Shown here piece after piece: positions 1 through 7,512 of a stretch of 14,478 bases of DNA. The DNA is taken from contig JAGXSQ010000044.1 of the NCBI GenBank assembly GCA_018333395.1, forward strand, positions 1 to 14,478. The letters run 5' to 3'. The stretch is from Dethiobacter sp. (lineage in GTDB: Bacteria > Bacillota_D > Dethiobacteria > Dethiobacterales > Dethiobacteraceae). Each line of letters opens with the position of its first letter. Positions within the stretch are counted from its first letter, which is position 1. Below the pieces are notes generated by a model, which saw only the letters and a list, made by a program, of their open reading frames with translations, ran no database searches and was not told the origin of the DNA. The translations under genes and the position numbers were made by a program.

Positions 1-2
1 GC

Positions 3-554
3 ATCACGCCGCCGCAGGCCGTTATGCGCCTGAAAGAGGAATACCGGAAAAAACATGGTCAAAGCGAGCAAGAGCCGATTAAGGAATTCAAGCCGCAAAA
101 GCCGGGCAAAACAGGTAAGGGTGTACGCATTGCCGGTATTGACAACCTCCTCTTGCGCTTTGCTAAGTGCTGCACCCCCGTCCCTGGAGATGAGATACTC
201 GGCGTGGTAACGCGCGGGCGCGGCGTTTCTGTCCACCGCTGGGACTGCCCAAACGTGCAGGGCAGGGGGGATTCGCAGCGCTTTCTAGAGGCCGTCTGGG
301 AGGAGAGTGACGGTGCTTACCCGGTGGAAATCGAGGTTTCGGCCATGGACAGACCACACATTCTGATGGAAGTGGTCAATGCCGTTTCCGAGTGCAAGGT
401 GAATATTACCGCAGTTAACGGTAAGAGCACCAAAAATAAGATGTCCATTATCCAGATGACGGTCATGGTCAGGGACAGAGGACACCTGGAAAGTGTGCTT
501 AAACGAGTCAACGCCATTCGGGACGTTTTCCACGTTTACCGCCTCGGAGGCTAA
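3..554 (+). CDS. rel: Rel/SpoT-family (p)ppGpp synthetase/hydrolase, C-terminal part (5' truncated by window edge)
   Basis: This is the last 183 codons of a long RelA/SpoT homolog. The frame is open to the left edge, so the catalytic hydrolase and synthetase domains and the TGS domain lie outside the window. What is visible is the conserved-cysteine (RIS/zinc-finger-like) domain, with RFAKCCTPVPGDEILG, then TRGRGVSVHRWDCPN, followed by a C-terminal ACT domain that begins near VEIEVSAMDRPHILMEVV and ends at the stop. In this family the C-terminal half couples the enzyme to the ribosome and controls the switch between making and degrading the alarmone. The internal ATG at 24 is not a real start, because the reading frame and family homology continue upstream of it. 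No terminator is visible in the 48 bases before the next gene, so co-transcription with the deacetylase gene is possible. The family assignment is secure. Whether it is bifunctional Rel cannot be seen, though a bifunctional enzyme is usual in Firmicutes. Confidence 0.95.
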   Translation: MTPPQAVMRLKEEYRKKHGQSEQEPIKEFKPQKPGKTGKGVRIAGIDNLLLRFAKCCTPVPGDEILGVVTRGRGVSVHRWDCPNVQGRGDSQRFLEAVWEESDGAYPVEIEVSAMDRPHILMEVVNAVSECKVNITAVNGKSTKNKMSIIQMTVMVRDRGHLESVLKRVNAIRDVFHVYRLGG

Positions 555-602
555 GGCTTGTTCTGTTTGATGTTTACGGCATAAATCAGAGGAGGATCGC
601 AA

Positions 603-1658
603 GTGAACAGCAAAACGGAAATCGGTATTGTCTATCACCCCGACTTTTTGCTGCACACCAACCGGCACCATCCGGAAAGGAAAGAGCGCCTGGAAGCGAT
701 AATGGCGCTTCTAAACAGTGAAAATCTTTTGTCACGTTTGGAACAAATCTCACCATCCCCGGCTGTTCCGGAGGAAGTAACCGCCGTCCATACGGCGCAG
801 CACATGGCCAATGTACGGGAGATGGTTGAGCGCGGCTACGACTTCCTGGATGGTGGCGATACCTATCTTACTCCCCATTCCTTTGACGTGGCCTTGCTTG
901 CGGCAGGGGGGGCGCTTTCAGCGATGCGTGCCGTCTTAGACGGGCGTCTGCGCTCCTGTTTTTCCCTTGGCAGGCCTCCCGGCCACCACGCCGAGCCAGA
1001 GAGCGGCATGGGCTTTTGTCTTTTTAACAATGGCGCTATCGCGGCGCGCGCGGCTATGAAAGAATTTGGTGTTTCCAGGATTCTTTTCCTTGACTGGGAT
1101 GTACACCATGGCAATGGCACACAGAAAGCTTTCTACCTCGACCCGGAAGTATTGTTCGTTTCTATCCATCAAAGCCCGGCTTATCCCGGAACAGGCCAGC
1201 TTTATGAAACAGGAGGCGGGAGGGGGGCAGGTTACAATGTAAATATTCCGCTACCGACCGGCTGCGGTGACGATGCTTACGAGGCGGTCTTCCAGGAGAT
1301 TATCGTTCCGCTGGCGGCAGCCTACCGCCCCGAGGTGGTGATGGTTTCTGCCGGGCATGACACTTACCATAACGATCCGCTAGCTGGTATGCTTTTGAGC
1401 TTTCATGGTTTTGCCGGCATGGCGCGGCGTGTGCGGGAAATAGCCGAAACGTATTGCGGCGGTCGGGTTGTCCTCTTTCTGGAGGGAGGTTATCACCTGC
1501 AAGGGCAGGCCGAAGCGGTGGTGACCGTCCTTTCCGAACTTGGCAAGTGGGGCCGGCCGGTCAAGGACGAAGAGGTACACGGCGTCAGGCCGATTTTGGG
1601 CAGTCCGCGCAAAGTGATTACGTCTGTCCTAGAACACGCTTTACTGCTCAAAAAGTAA
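603..1658 (+). CDS. Histone deacetylase family protein (class II-like, zinc amidohydrolase)
   Basis: This is a 351-residue cytoplasmic zinc hydrolase of the arginase/deacetylase fold, expected to remove acetyl groups from lysines or small amides. The hallmarks are all present. The GHH general acid-base pair is at 128-129, inside RPPGHHAEPESGMGFC, whose GHHA...MGFC form is typical of class II. The DWDVHHGNG motif supplies zinc ligands D166 and H168. SAGHD supplies the third ligand, D253, with His where Phe or Tyr is usual. LEGGY carries the transition-state Tyr297. The residue after NDP is Leu260, as in lysine deacetylases, and not the Glu gatekeeper of polyamine-deacetylating HDAC10, so a lysine deacetylase is more likely than a polyamine one. 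The start is GTG at 603, chosen because GAGGAGG lies 7 bases upstream and the family N-terminus (IGIVYHPDF) begins just after it. The gene follows rel by 48 bases and converges with the DUF1015 gene, whose stop is 9 bases away. The true substrate is unknown. Confidence 0.93.
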   Translation: MNSKTEIGIVYHPDFLLHTNRHHPERKERLEAIMALLNSENLLSRLEQISPSPAVPEEVTAVHTAQHMANVREMVERGYDFLDGGDTYLTPHSFDVALLAAGGALSAMRAVLDGRLRSCFSLGRPPGHHAEPESGMGFCLFNNGAIAARAAMKEFGVSRILFLDWDVHHGNGTQKAFYLDPEVLFVSIHQSPAYPGTGQLYETGGGRGAGYNVNIPLPTGCGDDAYEAVFQEIIVPLAAAYRPEVVMVSAGHDTYHNDPLAGMLLSFHGFAGMARRVREIAETYCGGRVVLFLEGGYHLQGQAEAVVTVLSELGKWGRPVKDEEVHGVRPILGSPRKVITSVLEHALLLKK

Positions 1659-1667
1659 CAACGGTAT

Positions 1668-2993
1668 TTATTGGACCACAAAGTCGTTAATGACCAGCCC
1701 AGTCAGTAGTTTAGGATAAAAATAGGTGGACTTCTGCGGCATTTTATCACCGACTGAGGCTACGGCAGTAACCTCGCCGACCAAGGTGGGACTTAGGAAA
1801 AAAGCGGCCTGATACGTGCCGGAATCGACCAGCGACAGTGCTTCCGCTTCACTGCGGGTGTAGGAAAGGTTTTGCCCGCTGCGGCGTGCTTCGCTGCCGA
1901 TGCCGAGTACCCCCTCCAAAACCAGGCACTGCAACACAGCTACGTCGAGACTGCGCCAGGCCACAGAGAACGAACTGGCACGGGAGGACATTTCTCCAGC
2001 AGCCAGGTCGCGGGAAAGTGACAGAAGATAAAGGTTACCGTCACCGAGATACAGAGCAAAAGTATGAGCTGTTGCCCTAGCGTCTTGCATTTTCTGCAGC
2101 TCGCTGACTACAGCTTCCGTCCCGTGGAGTGCGGTCAGCGCCAGTGGCGTAACCTGGAAAATTAGGGACAGTTGCCCAAGTAAATCCTGGCGGTCAAAAG
2201 CGGCCACGTCTTTAACTAGGCGATGTGTGGGGAGAACGACTAGCCCTGGGTCGTGCAGGTTTACGAGTGTCATCAGGACAAAGGCAAAGCTGTTTTGGCC
2301 GCAGGCAAGCATTTCCTGGTGGAAATGGAGGGCGGTTTCGTAGCGGTGGTGTCCGTCGGCGATATAGATTTTTTGGTCAAGGAAGAAGTGGCGGAGAGCC
2401 GCTAAGTCGTTATCATCACCGACAATCCAGAGTCGGTGGACTTCGCCGGAGTCATCGGTAAAGTCTAGTTGCGGCGCCTGATGTTTGTAGCGGGCAGCCA
2501 CTTTTTCTACCGTGCCGGTCGGATCATCGTAGAGGCCAAAGATGGGGCTGAAATTAGCGCCGGTCGCTCGCAGTAGCTCCAGGCGGTCGGTTTTGGCCTT
2601 GGCCAGCGTTTCCTCGTGGGGTAGAATCATGCCGGTGGCATAGTCCTCCAACCCTACGCCAGCGATTAAGCCACAGCGTGTGTGCCGTTGTTCCTGAGAA
2701 GAAAATTCCTGCTCATAAAAATAAAGGGTGGGTCCCGCTTCGCGTGTGAGGATGTTTTCTGCCAACCAGCGGTGGAAAAGGGTCGCCGCACGTGTATAGC
2801 GGTTGACTGCGGTGTCGTCGCCGGGCCTTGTTTCTCCGTATTCCAGGCGAATAACGTTGTAGGGGCTTTTAGCATAAAGCAGGCGCTGGGCCTGCTTGTC
2901 GATGACATCATAGGGTGGGGCAACAAGGGAGTGCATCGCTGCTGCTTCTTCCGGATTGTAGCGCAGCCCACGAAAAGGGATGATTTTAGTCAT
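1668..2993 (-). CDS. DUF1015 family protein
   Basis: This 441-residue soluble protein belongs to the DUF1015 family, a widespread group of unknown biochemical function. Family hallmarks seen are the N-terminal IIPFRGLRYNP and LVAPPYDVI (about 23-31), NVIRLE (46-51), HEETLAKAKTDRLEL (126-140) and the most conserved motif, ADGHHRYETA (212-221). The length is normal for the family. There is no signal peptide or membrane segment. ATG at 2993 is the start, with GAGGAGG 8 bases upstream. A well-placed sigma-A-type promoter lies directly upstream (3023-3051), so the gene probably has its own transcript. In other genomes DUF1015 genes often lie near serine or one-carbon metabolism genes; that is recollection and nothing in this window supports a link. 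The family call is strong, but I assign no function. Confidence 0.92.
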   Translation of the reverse strand: MTKIIPFRGLRYNPEEAAAMHSLVAPPYDVIDKQAQRLLYAKSPYNVIRLEYGETRPGDDTAVNRYTRAATLFHRWLAENILTREAGPTLYFYEQEFSSQEQRHTRCGLIAGVGLEDYATGMILPHEETLAKAKTDRLELLRATGANFSPIFGLYDDPTGTVEKVAARYKHQAPQLDFTDDSGEVHRLWIVGDDNDLAALRHFFLDQKIYIADGHHRYETALHFHQEMLACGQNSFAFVLMTLVNLHDPGLVVLPTHRLVKDVAAFDRQDLLGQLSLIFQVTPLALTALHGTEAVVSELQKMQDARATAHTFALYLGDGNLYLLSLSRDLAAGEMSSRASSFSVAWRSLDVAVLQCLVLEGVLGIGSEARRSGQNLSYTRSEAEALSLVDSGTYQAAFFLSPTLVGEVTAVASVGDKMPQKSTYFYPKLLTGLVINDFVVQ

Positions 2994-3022
2994 CAGTCCG
3001 ACCTCCTCTGTAAACTGCTTTG

Positions 3023-3051
3023 ATTTTACTTGATTTTACCGCGAAATGCAA
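3023..3051 (-). promoter_or_regulatory. Predicted sigma-A promoter for the DUF1015 gene
   Basis: On the minus strand, TTGCAT (3051-3046) and TAAAAT (3028-3023) are separated by exactly 17 bases. The -10 box matches TATAAT at 5 of 6 positions, and the -35 box matches only the TTG half. The -10 lies about 30 bases before the ATG at 2993, so the leader would be short. The -10 box is the second copy of a short direct repeat (TAAAATCAA and TAAAATCAA, ten bases apart), which could be an operator half-site or chance in AT-rich DNA. Confidence 0.5.
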
Positions 3052-3102
3052 CGACCCCAGGTAAGTCGGGGGCCTGCTGCCTGATTCGGAAAATTGTGAA
3101 TA

Positions 3103-3897
3103 TTAGGTGCTAAAGGTAAGCGTATTTTTGATGTGTAGGTAGTAGTAAAGTTGTTTTAGCGTCTCAATATTTTTCTCTTCCAACAACTGCAGGTAGTACA
3201 GAAAAATCTGCGCCGTCATCAGTGAGTCGCCCAGGGCGGTATGTCTGCCTTGTAATTCTACTTGGTGATGTTTGAGCAGTGAGTCCAAGTCGTGGCAGCC
3301 AAGCTCCGGACAAAGGGCGCGGGCCAGCTTATAGGTGTCGATGACCGGATTGTAGATCTCTGTCTTCGTATACCATTTCAGCTTAATGTTCATAAATGCT
3401 AAGTCAAATGCAGCGTTGTGGGCAACTAGGGTAGCGCCGCCGACAAAGTCGAGGAAATCACCGATGACGCTGCAAACGCCCTGTTTATCGGCCACCATCT
3501 CGTCGGTGATGCCGGTAATGCCGGTGACAGCAGGTGGGATAGGCCTGTAGGGATTGACGAGTTCATGGAAAGACTCCTCCAGAATAGCACCGTTTTCGAC
3601 CACCACCCCGCCGATGGCAATGATCTCATCTCCTTGGTAAGGATAGAAGCCGGTAGTTTCGGTATCGAAAACAACATAACGACTGCTGACTAGTGGCTGG
3701 TTCCAGTTCAGGCGCGCCTTTAACTGGAGCGACTTTTCGCCCAGGGCGCTGGTTAGGCCCGGTTCAGGGCGATAGTTATTTTTGAAGCCCTTCTTTTCTG
3801 CCCGCGCTTTGTAATAACGGTAGAACAGGCGATAGGCAACCGTCTGCCAGCGCGAAAGGCGCGACTCCAGATAAGGCGTATGGCTATTCCTGTCCAT
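3103..3897 (-). CDS. DnaQ-like 3'-5' exonuclease (DEDDh family, PolC/epsilon type)
   Basis: This 264-residue protein has a DEDDh exonuclease domain related to the proofreading subunit of DNA polymerase III. Exo I is VVFDTETTG (D78, E80), Exo II is LVAHNAAFD (H160, D165) and Exo III is GRHTALGDSLMTAQ (H219, D224), so all catalytic and metal-binding residues are intact. A roughly 70-residue basic, aromatic-rich N-terminal segment precedes the catalytic core, which sets it apart from a bare epsilon subunit. ATG at 3897 is preceded by AGGAGGGG. The gene starts 14 bases after the stop of the DUF294 gene and must be translated from the same message. DUF294-exonuclease pairs of this kind are, as I recall, common beside sodium:solute symporters in proteobacteria. 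The nuclease is therefore more likely an accessory of that regulatory pair than the replicative proofreader. Its substrate, DNA, RNA or a nucleotide, is not known. Confidence 0.9.
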   Translation of the reverse strand: MDRNSHTPYLESRLSRWQTVAYRLFYRYYKARAEKKGFKNNYRPEPGLTSALGEKSLQLKARLNWNQPLVSSRYVVFDTETTGFYPYQGDEIIAIGGVVVENGAILEESFHELVNPYRPIPPAVTGITGITDEMVADKQGVCSVIGDFLDFVGGATLVAHNAAFDLAFMNIKLKWYTKTEIYNPVIDTYKLARALCPELGCHDLDSLLKHHQVELQGRHTALGDSLMTAQIFLYYLQLLEEKNIETLKQLYYYLHIKNTLTFST

Positions 3898-3911
3898 GTA
3901 TACCCCTCCTG

Positions 3912-5846
3912 TCAGCTGATAAACGCATAGAAAGCGTAGCTGGTCAAGTTCTGCAAGCGGTCCACCGCCAGAAAGGCTTCGCGCAGAGCCGCTTTTTCCC
4001 TTTTGCTCAAGTTATCGGGGGTGATATAGTTATCAGGTTCTTTGCCCTTAGCAAGCTGTAGCAGACTTTGACGGATGCGGAACGTCATCAGTGTCTCGTA
4101 CGCTACAGCCAAGTGTTCGGCATCATCGCGGGAGAAGACCCCTCTCTCAGTCAGTTGCTCAAGGCGCTTAAAAGTGTTGGTTTCGATAACTCCTTCGCGC
4201 AGAGAGTAGGCGCGCAGGCAGTCTACCACATGGACGCAGGCCGCTCCCTTCAAGTTGACCATGTTGCGGTGTTCTTTAGACTTTTCAGTAATAATATGTT
4301 TGAAAAAGTTGAGCGGGACACGGTGAGCGAGGTCATCTTTGACTAAAAAAAGCAAAGCAGTTGCTGCTTTTTGAAATTTTCTGGTCACAAAGGTTCGCAG
4401 CAGGTCGCAAAGACTTTTCTTGCCGTAAACGTGCCTGAAATCTAGGAAAATAGTCATCATGCGAACATTTTCCGGTTCCAGTACGTCGACCCATTCGTTG
4501 ATGGTGTGCCGCCAACTGTTAAATGAGCGGCACCAGTAGGGATTGGAGGCCATCACGTTTCCTTTACATTTGGCAAAACCGCACCTGTAGAGTCCTTCTA
4601 CCACTTTTTCTGCTAGGAGATGGAAATAACGGGAGACCTGCTCTTCTTTTTCCTTGGGGACATTTTCATAGATAATCCCGTTGTCCTGATCTGTTTTGAC
4701 GAACTGCTCCTGCCGACCGCTACTACCCATGGTAATCCAGCTGTAGCTGACCGGCGGTTGGCCATAGCCTTCTCTGACCATCTTTTGTTCGCAGACTTGG
4801 ATTACTTTGCGGGTGAGGCGGTCAAAAAACTCGGTAATAATCTGTAGAATCTCTTTGCTGCTGGCTTTTTCCGCCACCAGCGCCCGCAGCACCCGGTCAA
4901 TCTCTTTGCTGGCTTTGGCCAGACCTTCAATGTTTTCCTGAGCTTCAATGCTATTAACAATACTAAGCGCACCCATGCTACGGGAAGTGATTAGGTCCCG
5001 GATGGTAACGATTCCTTCCAGTCGGTCGCCGGAAGCGACCACTAGGTGTTTGACTTGATTCTTGACCATGGACAGCAATGCTTCGTAGTAGAATGCCGTC
5101 GGCTCTACCGTACAAATGCTCTGACTCATGATGTCAGCGGCGGTAAGTTTCTTTAAGAGATTGCCCTTGGTCAGTACTTTGCCGACCAGGTCTTTTTCCG
5201 TGACAAGGCCTAGTGGACGCAGCTCAGTGTTAACTATCACCAACGAGGAGACGTTGTGCGAAGTCATCCTGCGGGCTAGTTCGGCAATCTCTTCGGTAGG
5301 CAATGCGGTTACAGCAGGAGTCGACATTAGGTCGGACACGCGTTTGCGCATGGGCTGCTCCAGCGAGTCAGCGTCGTCGCGGGCGCTGGTAGGGAGAGTC
5401 TGGTAGAGGGTGCGCATCCTGTCTGCCAGGATACGGCTGAAATGGGCTGAAAAATCAGCTTGCTGACCAAGCAAGGACTCAAAAATTTCGTGCGGAACGG
5501 TGAGGCACGTCAGGTCAGTCAGCGCCCGCACCGAACCGGGATAAGGCTCTTCGGACAAGAAGACAGTTTCCCCAAAAAATTCTCCTTCTTGGCGCAGACC
5601 AGCCACTGTTTCTCTGTCATATTCGTCAAGTACGGTAATCTCCGCAGTGCCGGAGATGATTAAAAACAGTGACTGCTGAGATCTTTCGCCTTGGCGGACA
5701 ACAAAAGCACCCTTGACGAAATGGCGGAATGCTGTGTTTTGGGCTACTTGAGTAAGGACATTGTCGTCTAGGAGGTGAAAAGGGTTAATTTTATGCAAGA
5801 TACCCTTTATGGAGTCGGGCTGACCGTTAAGCGTCTCCGGCGTCAT
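3912..5846 (-). CDS. cNMP-binding domain/CBS pair/DUF294 nucleotidyltransferase-like protein
   Basis: This 644-residue soluble regulatory protein has four modules in order. A cyclic-nucleotide-binding-type beta barrel spans about 22-140 (GEFFGETVFL at 88-97). A CBS pair follows at about 170-225 and 236-290. A DUF294/GlnD-like nucleotidyltransferase domain has GSSGRQEQ at 374-381 and TDQDN at 385-389. A helical DUF294 C-terminal domain runs from about 480 to the end. The G-S...TDQD pattern matches the metal-binding motif of PII uridylyltransferase-type enzymes, so nucleotidyl transfer to a protein or small molecule is plausible but unproven. In the barrel, the position that in CRP carries the phosphate-binding Arg-Ser reads Tyr102-Pro103, so canonical cAMP binding is doubtful. 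CBS pairs usually bind adenine nucleotides. Start ATG at 5846 has AGGAG 11 bases upstream. The gene has its own predicted promoter and heads a two-gene operon with the exonuclease. Domain calls are firm; the target is unknown, and a transporter is suspected from context. Confidence 0.92.
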   Translation of the reverse strand: MTPETLNGQPDSIKGILHKINPFHLLDDNVLTQVAQNTAFRHFVKGAFVVRQGERSQQSLFLIISGTAEITVLDEYDRETVAGLRQEGEFFGETVFLSEEPYPGSVRALTDLTCLTVPHEIFESLLGQQADFSAHFSRILADRMRTLYQTLPTSARDDADSLEQPMRKRVSDLMSTPAVTALPTEEIAELARRMTSHNVSSLVIVNTELRPLGLVTEKDLVGKVLTKGNLLKKLTAADIMSQSICTVEPTAFYYEALLSMVKNQVKHLVVASGDRLEGIVTIRDLITSRSMGALSIVNSIEAQENIEGLAKASKEIDRVLRALVAEKASSKEILQIITEFFDRLTRKVIQVCEQKMVREGYGQPPVSYSWITMGSSGRQEQFVKTDQDNGIIYENVPKEKEEQVSRYFHLLAEKVVEGLYRCGFAKCKGNVMASNPYWCRSFNSWRHTINEWVDVLEPENVRMMTIFLDFRHVYGKKSLCDLLRTFVTRKFQKAATALLFLVKDDLAHRVPLNFFKHIITEKSKEHRNMVNLKGAACVHVVDCLRAYSLREGVIETNTFKRLEQLTERGVFSRDDAEHLAVAYETLMTFRIRQSLLQLAKGKEPDNYITPDNLSKREKAALREAFLAVDRLQNLTSYAFYAFIS

Positions 5847-5901
5847 ACTGACATCAGCTCCTGGAGAATATTTCAGAAAATTCTCACTGCTTCACTTTAT
5901 C

Positions 5902-5930
5902 ATCATACAATAGCATGCTTTGCCGCGCAA
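5902..5930 (-). promoter_or_regulatory. Predicted sigma-A promoter for the DUF294-exonuclease operon
   Basis: TTGCGC (5930-5925) and TATGAT (5907-5902) on the minus strand are separated by 17 bases. The -10 box matches 5 of 6 consensus bases and the -35 only 3 of 6. The likely start of transcription would be about 50 bases before the ATG at 5846. The -35 box lies inside an imperfect dyad (5919-5948), which suggests a bound regulator. Confidence 0.45.
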
Positions 5931-5948
5931 CATTTTTTGTGCAGCAAA
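5919..5948. repeat. Imperfect inverted repeat over the -35 region
   Basis: On the plus strand, TTTGC-C-GCGCAA and TTGTGC-A-GCAAA flank a 6-base loop. This gives 11 pairs, one of them G:T, plus one C/A mismatch. It overlaps the -35 box predicted for the DUF294 operon. No T-tract follows on either strand, so it is not an intrinsic terminator. A repressor or activator site is one reading and chance is another. Confidence 0.35.
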
Positions 5949-6029
5949 ATAACTCCGTAAGGTCCTAAAAATGTGCTTTCGCTGCCTTAAAGAAGCATCG
6001 CCTCTTGCCGTGTGCCCATGTGCTGGAGA

Positions 6030-6560
6030 TTAGCGGTCAAAATAGGGGCTTTTGCTGCTCACGGAGAGCGGTATTCCGTAAGCGATCTTGACCTCTTCGC
6101 CAAGCAACCCAAGATTGATGGCCGTCCTGCCGATGGTGTACATAACACGGTTATCGACCCTGTGATTGGCGGCCACACTGACTGCAGAGCCGAGGGCAAT
6201 TCCTAGGTCTACGGTATTGAAAGTGCAGTGTGCGCCGACCTTTTCTGCTTCCAGACACCCGCCGCCATAACCGCAGAAACCACACGCTTGAAGCCCGAGC
6301 CGCTTCAGGCGTGTGCCGACTAATACTACGGCCTGCGTGCGCCCCAGATTGCCACTGTCCCGGACAAAAAAAGCGGCGCTGTATTCTTCGCCGAGTCTTT
6401 TCATTTCGGCAGCCATTTTTTCCAGATCTTCGCCGCTTACCACGCTAGTTACCAGATTGTCGGCTCCGCGGCCCTTAGGGGCCGTTCTCGCCGCTAGGCA
6501 CATCAGCGCCGCCACTTCCAGGACTGCTTTTTTTTCCATTTCATGGCCGTCAATAATCAT
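6030..6560 (-). CDS. DUF2148 domain protein (ferredoxin-like, cysteine-rich)
   Basis: This 176-residue soluble protein belongs to the DUF2148 family, described as uncharacterized proteins with a ferredoxin-type domain and common in strict anaerobes. Five cysteines are visible. C21 is near the N-terminus (MCLAARTAPKGRGADN), and C93, C96, C102 and C112 are clustered in ACGFCGYGGGCLEAEKVGAHC, a spacing suited to an iron-sulfur cluster. The C-terminal half (GIALGSAVSVAANHRVDNRVMYTIGRTA) is also typical of the family. ATG at 6560 was chosen because AGGGTGG lies 8 bases upstream; the in-frame GTG at 6572 has no usable ribosome binding site. The gene stands alone: 172 bases separate it from fetB and 183 from the DUF294 gene. 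A 12-base perfect palindrome lies just upstream. Function is unknown, and an electron-transfer or redox-sensing role is only inference from the cysteines. Confidence 0.88.
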   Translation of the reverse strand: MIIDGHEMEKKAVLEVAALMCLAARTAPKGRGADNLVTSVVSGEDLEKMAAEMKRLGEEYSAAFFVRDSGNLGRTQAVVLVGTRLKRLGLQACGFCGYGGGCLEAEKVGAHCTFNTVDLGIALGSAVSVAANHRVDNRVMYTIGRTAINLGLLGEEVKIAYGIPLSVSSKSPYFDR

Positions 6561-6587
6561 TCTTGGTACCACCCTGTTTGATTTGTT

Positions 6588-6599
6588 AATAGTACTATT
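6588..6599. repeat. 12-base perfect palindrome upstream of the DUF2148 gene
   Basis: AATAGTACTATT is a perfect palindrome 28 bases before the ATG at 6560. A poor promoter-like pair lies around it on the minus strand (TTTACA upstream, with TACTAT inside the palindrome at 15 bases' spacing), so the palindrome may overlap a -10 region and act as an operator. Evidence is limited to symmetry and position. Confidence 0.3.
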
Positions 6600-6732
6600 C
6601 TCGGTTGGGTGTAAAAGTCCTGCCGATAATCCTTTTTCATCAGCGGCTAGGCTGTGATAAATTGTCAGCTAAGGGATCATCACTAGATGCACCCCTAAAA
6701 CTTGCCTCTCTGTACTGCAGGCCAACAAGCGG

Positions 6733-7512
6733 CTAGAGCCTAAGTTGCTGTTCCTGGTTGAAAAATGTTTTGTACCCGAGCTGGACAAAGAGGAGGACAG
6801 TCAGCGCTACGCTGCCGGTAATACCAAGCATAATGGCAATCTGGTACTGGATGGCGGTGACTGGGGAGGCGCCAGCCAGAATTTGACCTGTCATCATGCC
6901 GGGCAAAAAGACGATGCCCATGCCGACCATCGCGTTCATGGTGGGCAAGATAGCGGCGTCAAAAGCGCTGTCCACGATAGTTTTGGAGGCTGCCTTAGGA
7001 GTAGCGCCAAGCATCAGGGCTGTTTCCACAAGGTCTTTTTGAGTATACATGCCTTCAGCCAGCCGGTTGACGCCAAGGGAGATGCCTGTCATGGAGTTAC
7101 CAATGAGCATGCCGGCAATAGGGATAAAATAGCGTGGTTCATACCAGGGCGAGAGGCTGAAAACCGCTAAAAGAAAGAAAAGGAGGCAGGTAATAGTACC
7201 AACAGTCATCGACAGGGCAATGACTGTTTTGATTTGCGGGGAAAGTGGCCTACGGACACGTTTGATGATATTGTCTATCGCAAATGCCAGCATAATCAGG
7301 ACAGCCAGGACGGAAAGGAACGGGTGTCGGCGCTCGAAAAGAAAAGCCAAGAGATAGCCTGTCAGAACAAGTTGCAGAGTCATACGGACAGCGGCCAGCA
7401 TAATCTCTTTTTCCCGCGAAAGGCCTTTGCTTTTTACAAGGGCCAGCAACCCTAAGATAAAGAGATAAGCAGCGGCCAACTGCCAGAGCTGCAGTTCAGT
7501 GATTTTCTGCAT
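6733..7512 (-). CDS. fetB: FetB-like ABC exporter permease (UPF0014 family, predicted iron/metal export)
   Basis: This 259-residue integral membrane protein is the same length as Escherichia coli FetB and has about seven hydrophobic segments. Family motifs include VRMTLQLVLTGYLLAFLF near the N-terminus, GMLIGNSMTGISLGVNRLA, then ETALMLGATPKAASK, which resembles the cytoplasmic coupling region, and LPTMNAMVGMGIVFLPGMMTGQILAGASP, which is highly characteristic. In E. coli FetAB exports iron and eases oxidative stress; the metal here is not shown. The start is ATG at 7512 because AGGAGG lies 9 bases upstream; a TTG at 7521 is possible but its ribosome binding site would be at zero distance. The gene overlaps the end of fetA by 17 bases, so the two are translationally coupled and form one transporter. 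Confidence 0.9.
   Translation of the reverse strand: MQKITELQLWQLAAAYLFILGLLALVKSKGLSREKEIMLAAVRMTLQLVLTGYLLAFLFERRHPFLSVLAVLIMLAFAIDNIIKRVRRPLSPQIKTVIALSMTVGTITCLLFFLLAVFSLSPWYEPRYFIPIAGMLIGNSMTGISLGVNRLAEGMYTQKDLVETALMLGATPKAASKTIVDSAFDAAILPTMNAMVGMGIVFLPGMMTGQILAGASPVTAIQYQIAIMLGITGSVALTVLLFVQLGYKTFFNQEQQLRL

Noticed and set aside
3050..3090. Possible terminator after the exonuclease gene (CCCC and GGGG arms)
   Set aside because: The arms are only four to five bases and no T-tract follows on the minus strand.
6561..6580. An 11-base match to the T-box core (AGGGTGGTACC) upstream of the DUF2148 gene
   Set aside because: It lacks the following GCGG, any terminator and any stem I. The segment is the ribosome binding site region of the gene, so the resemblance is coincidental.
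6313..6657. Plus-strand open frame of 114 codons opposite the DUF2148 gene
   Set aside because: It is antisense to a recognisable cysteine-rich family protein and has no ribosome binding site or homology signal.
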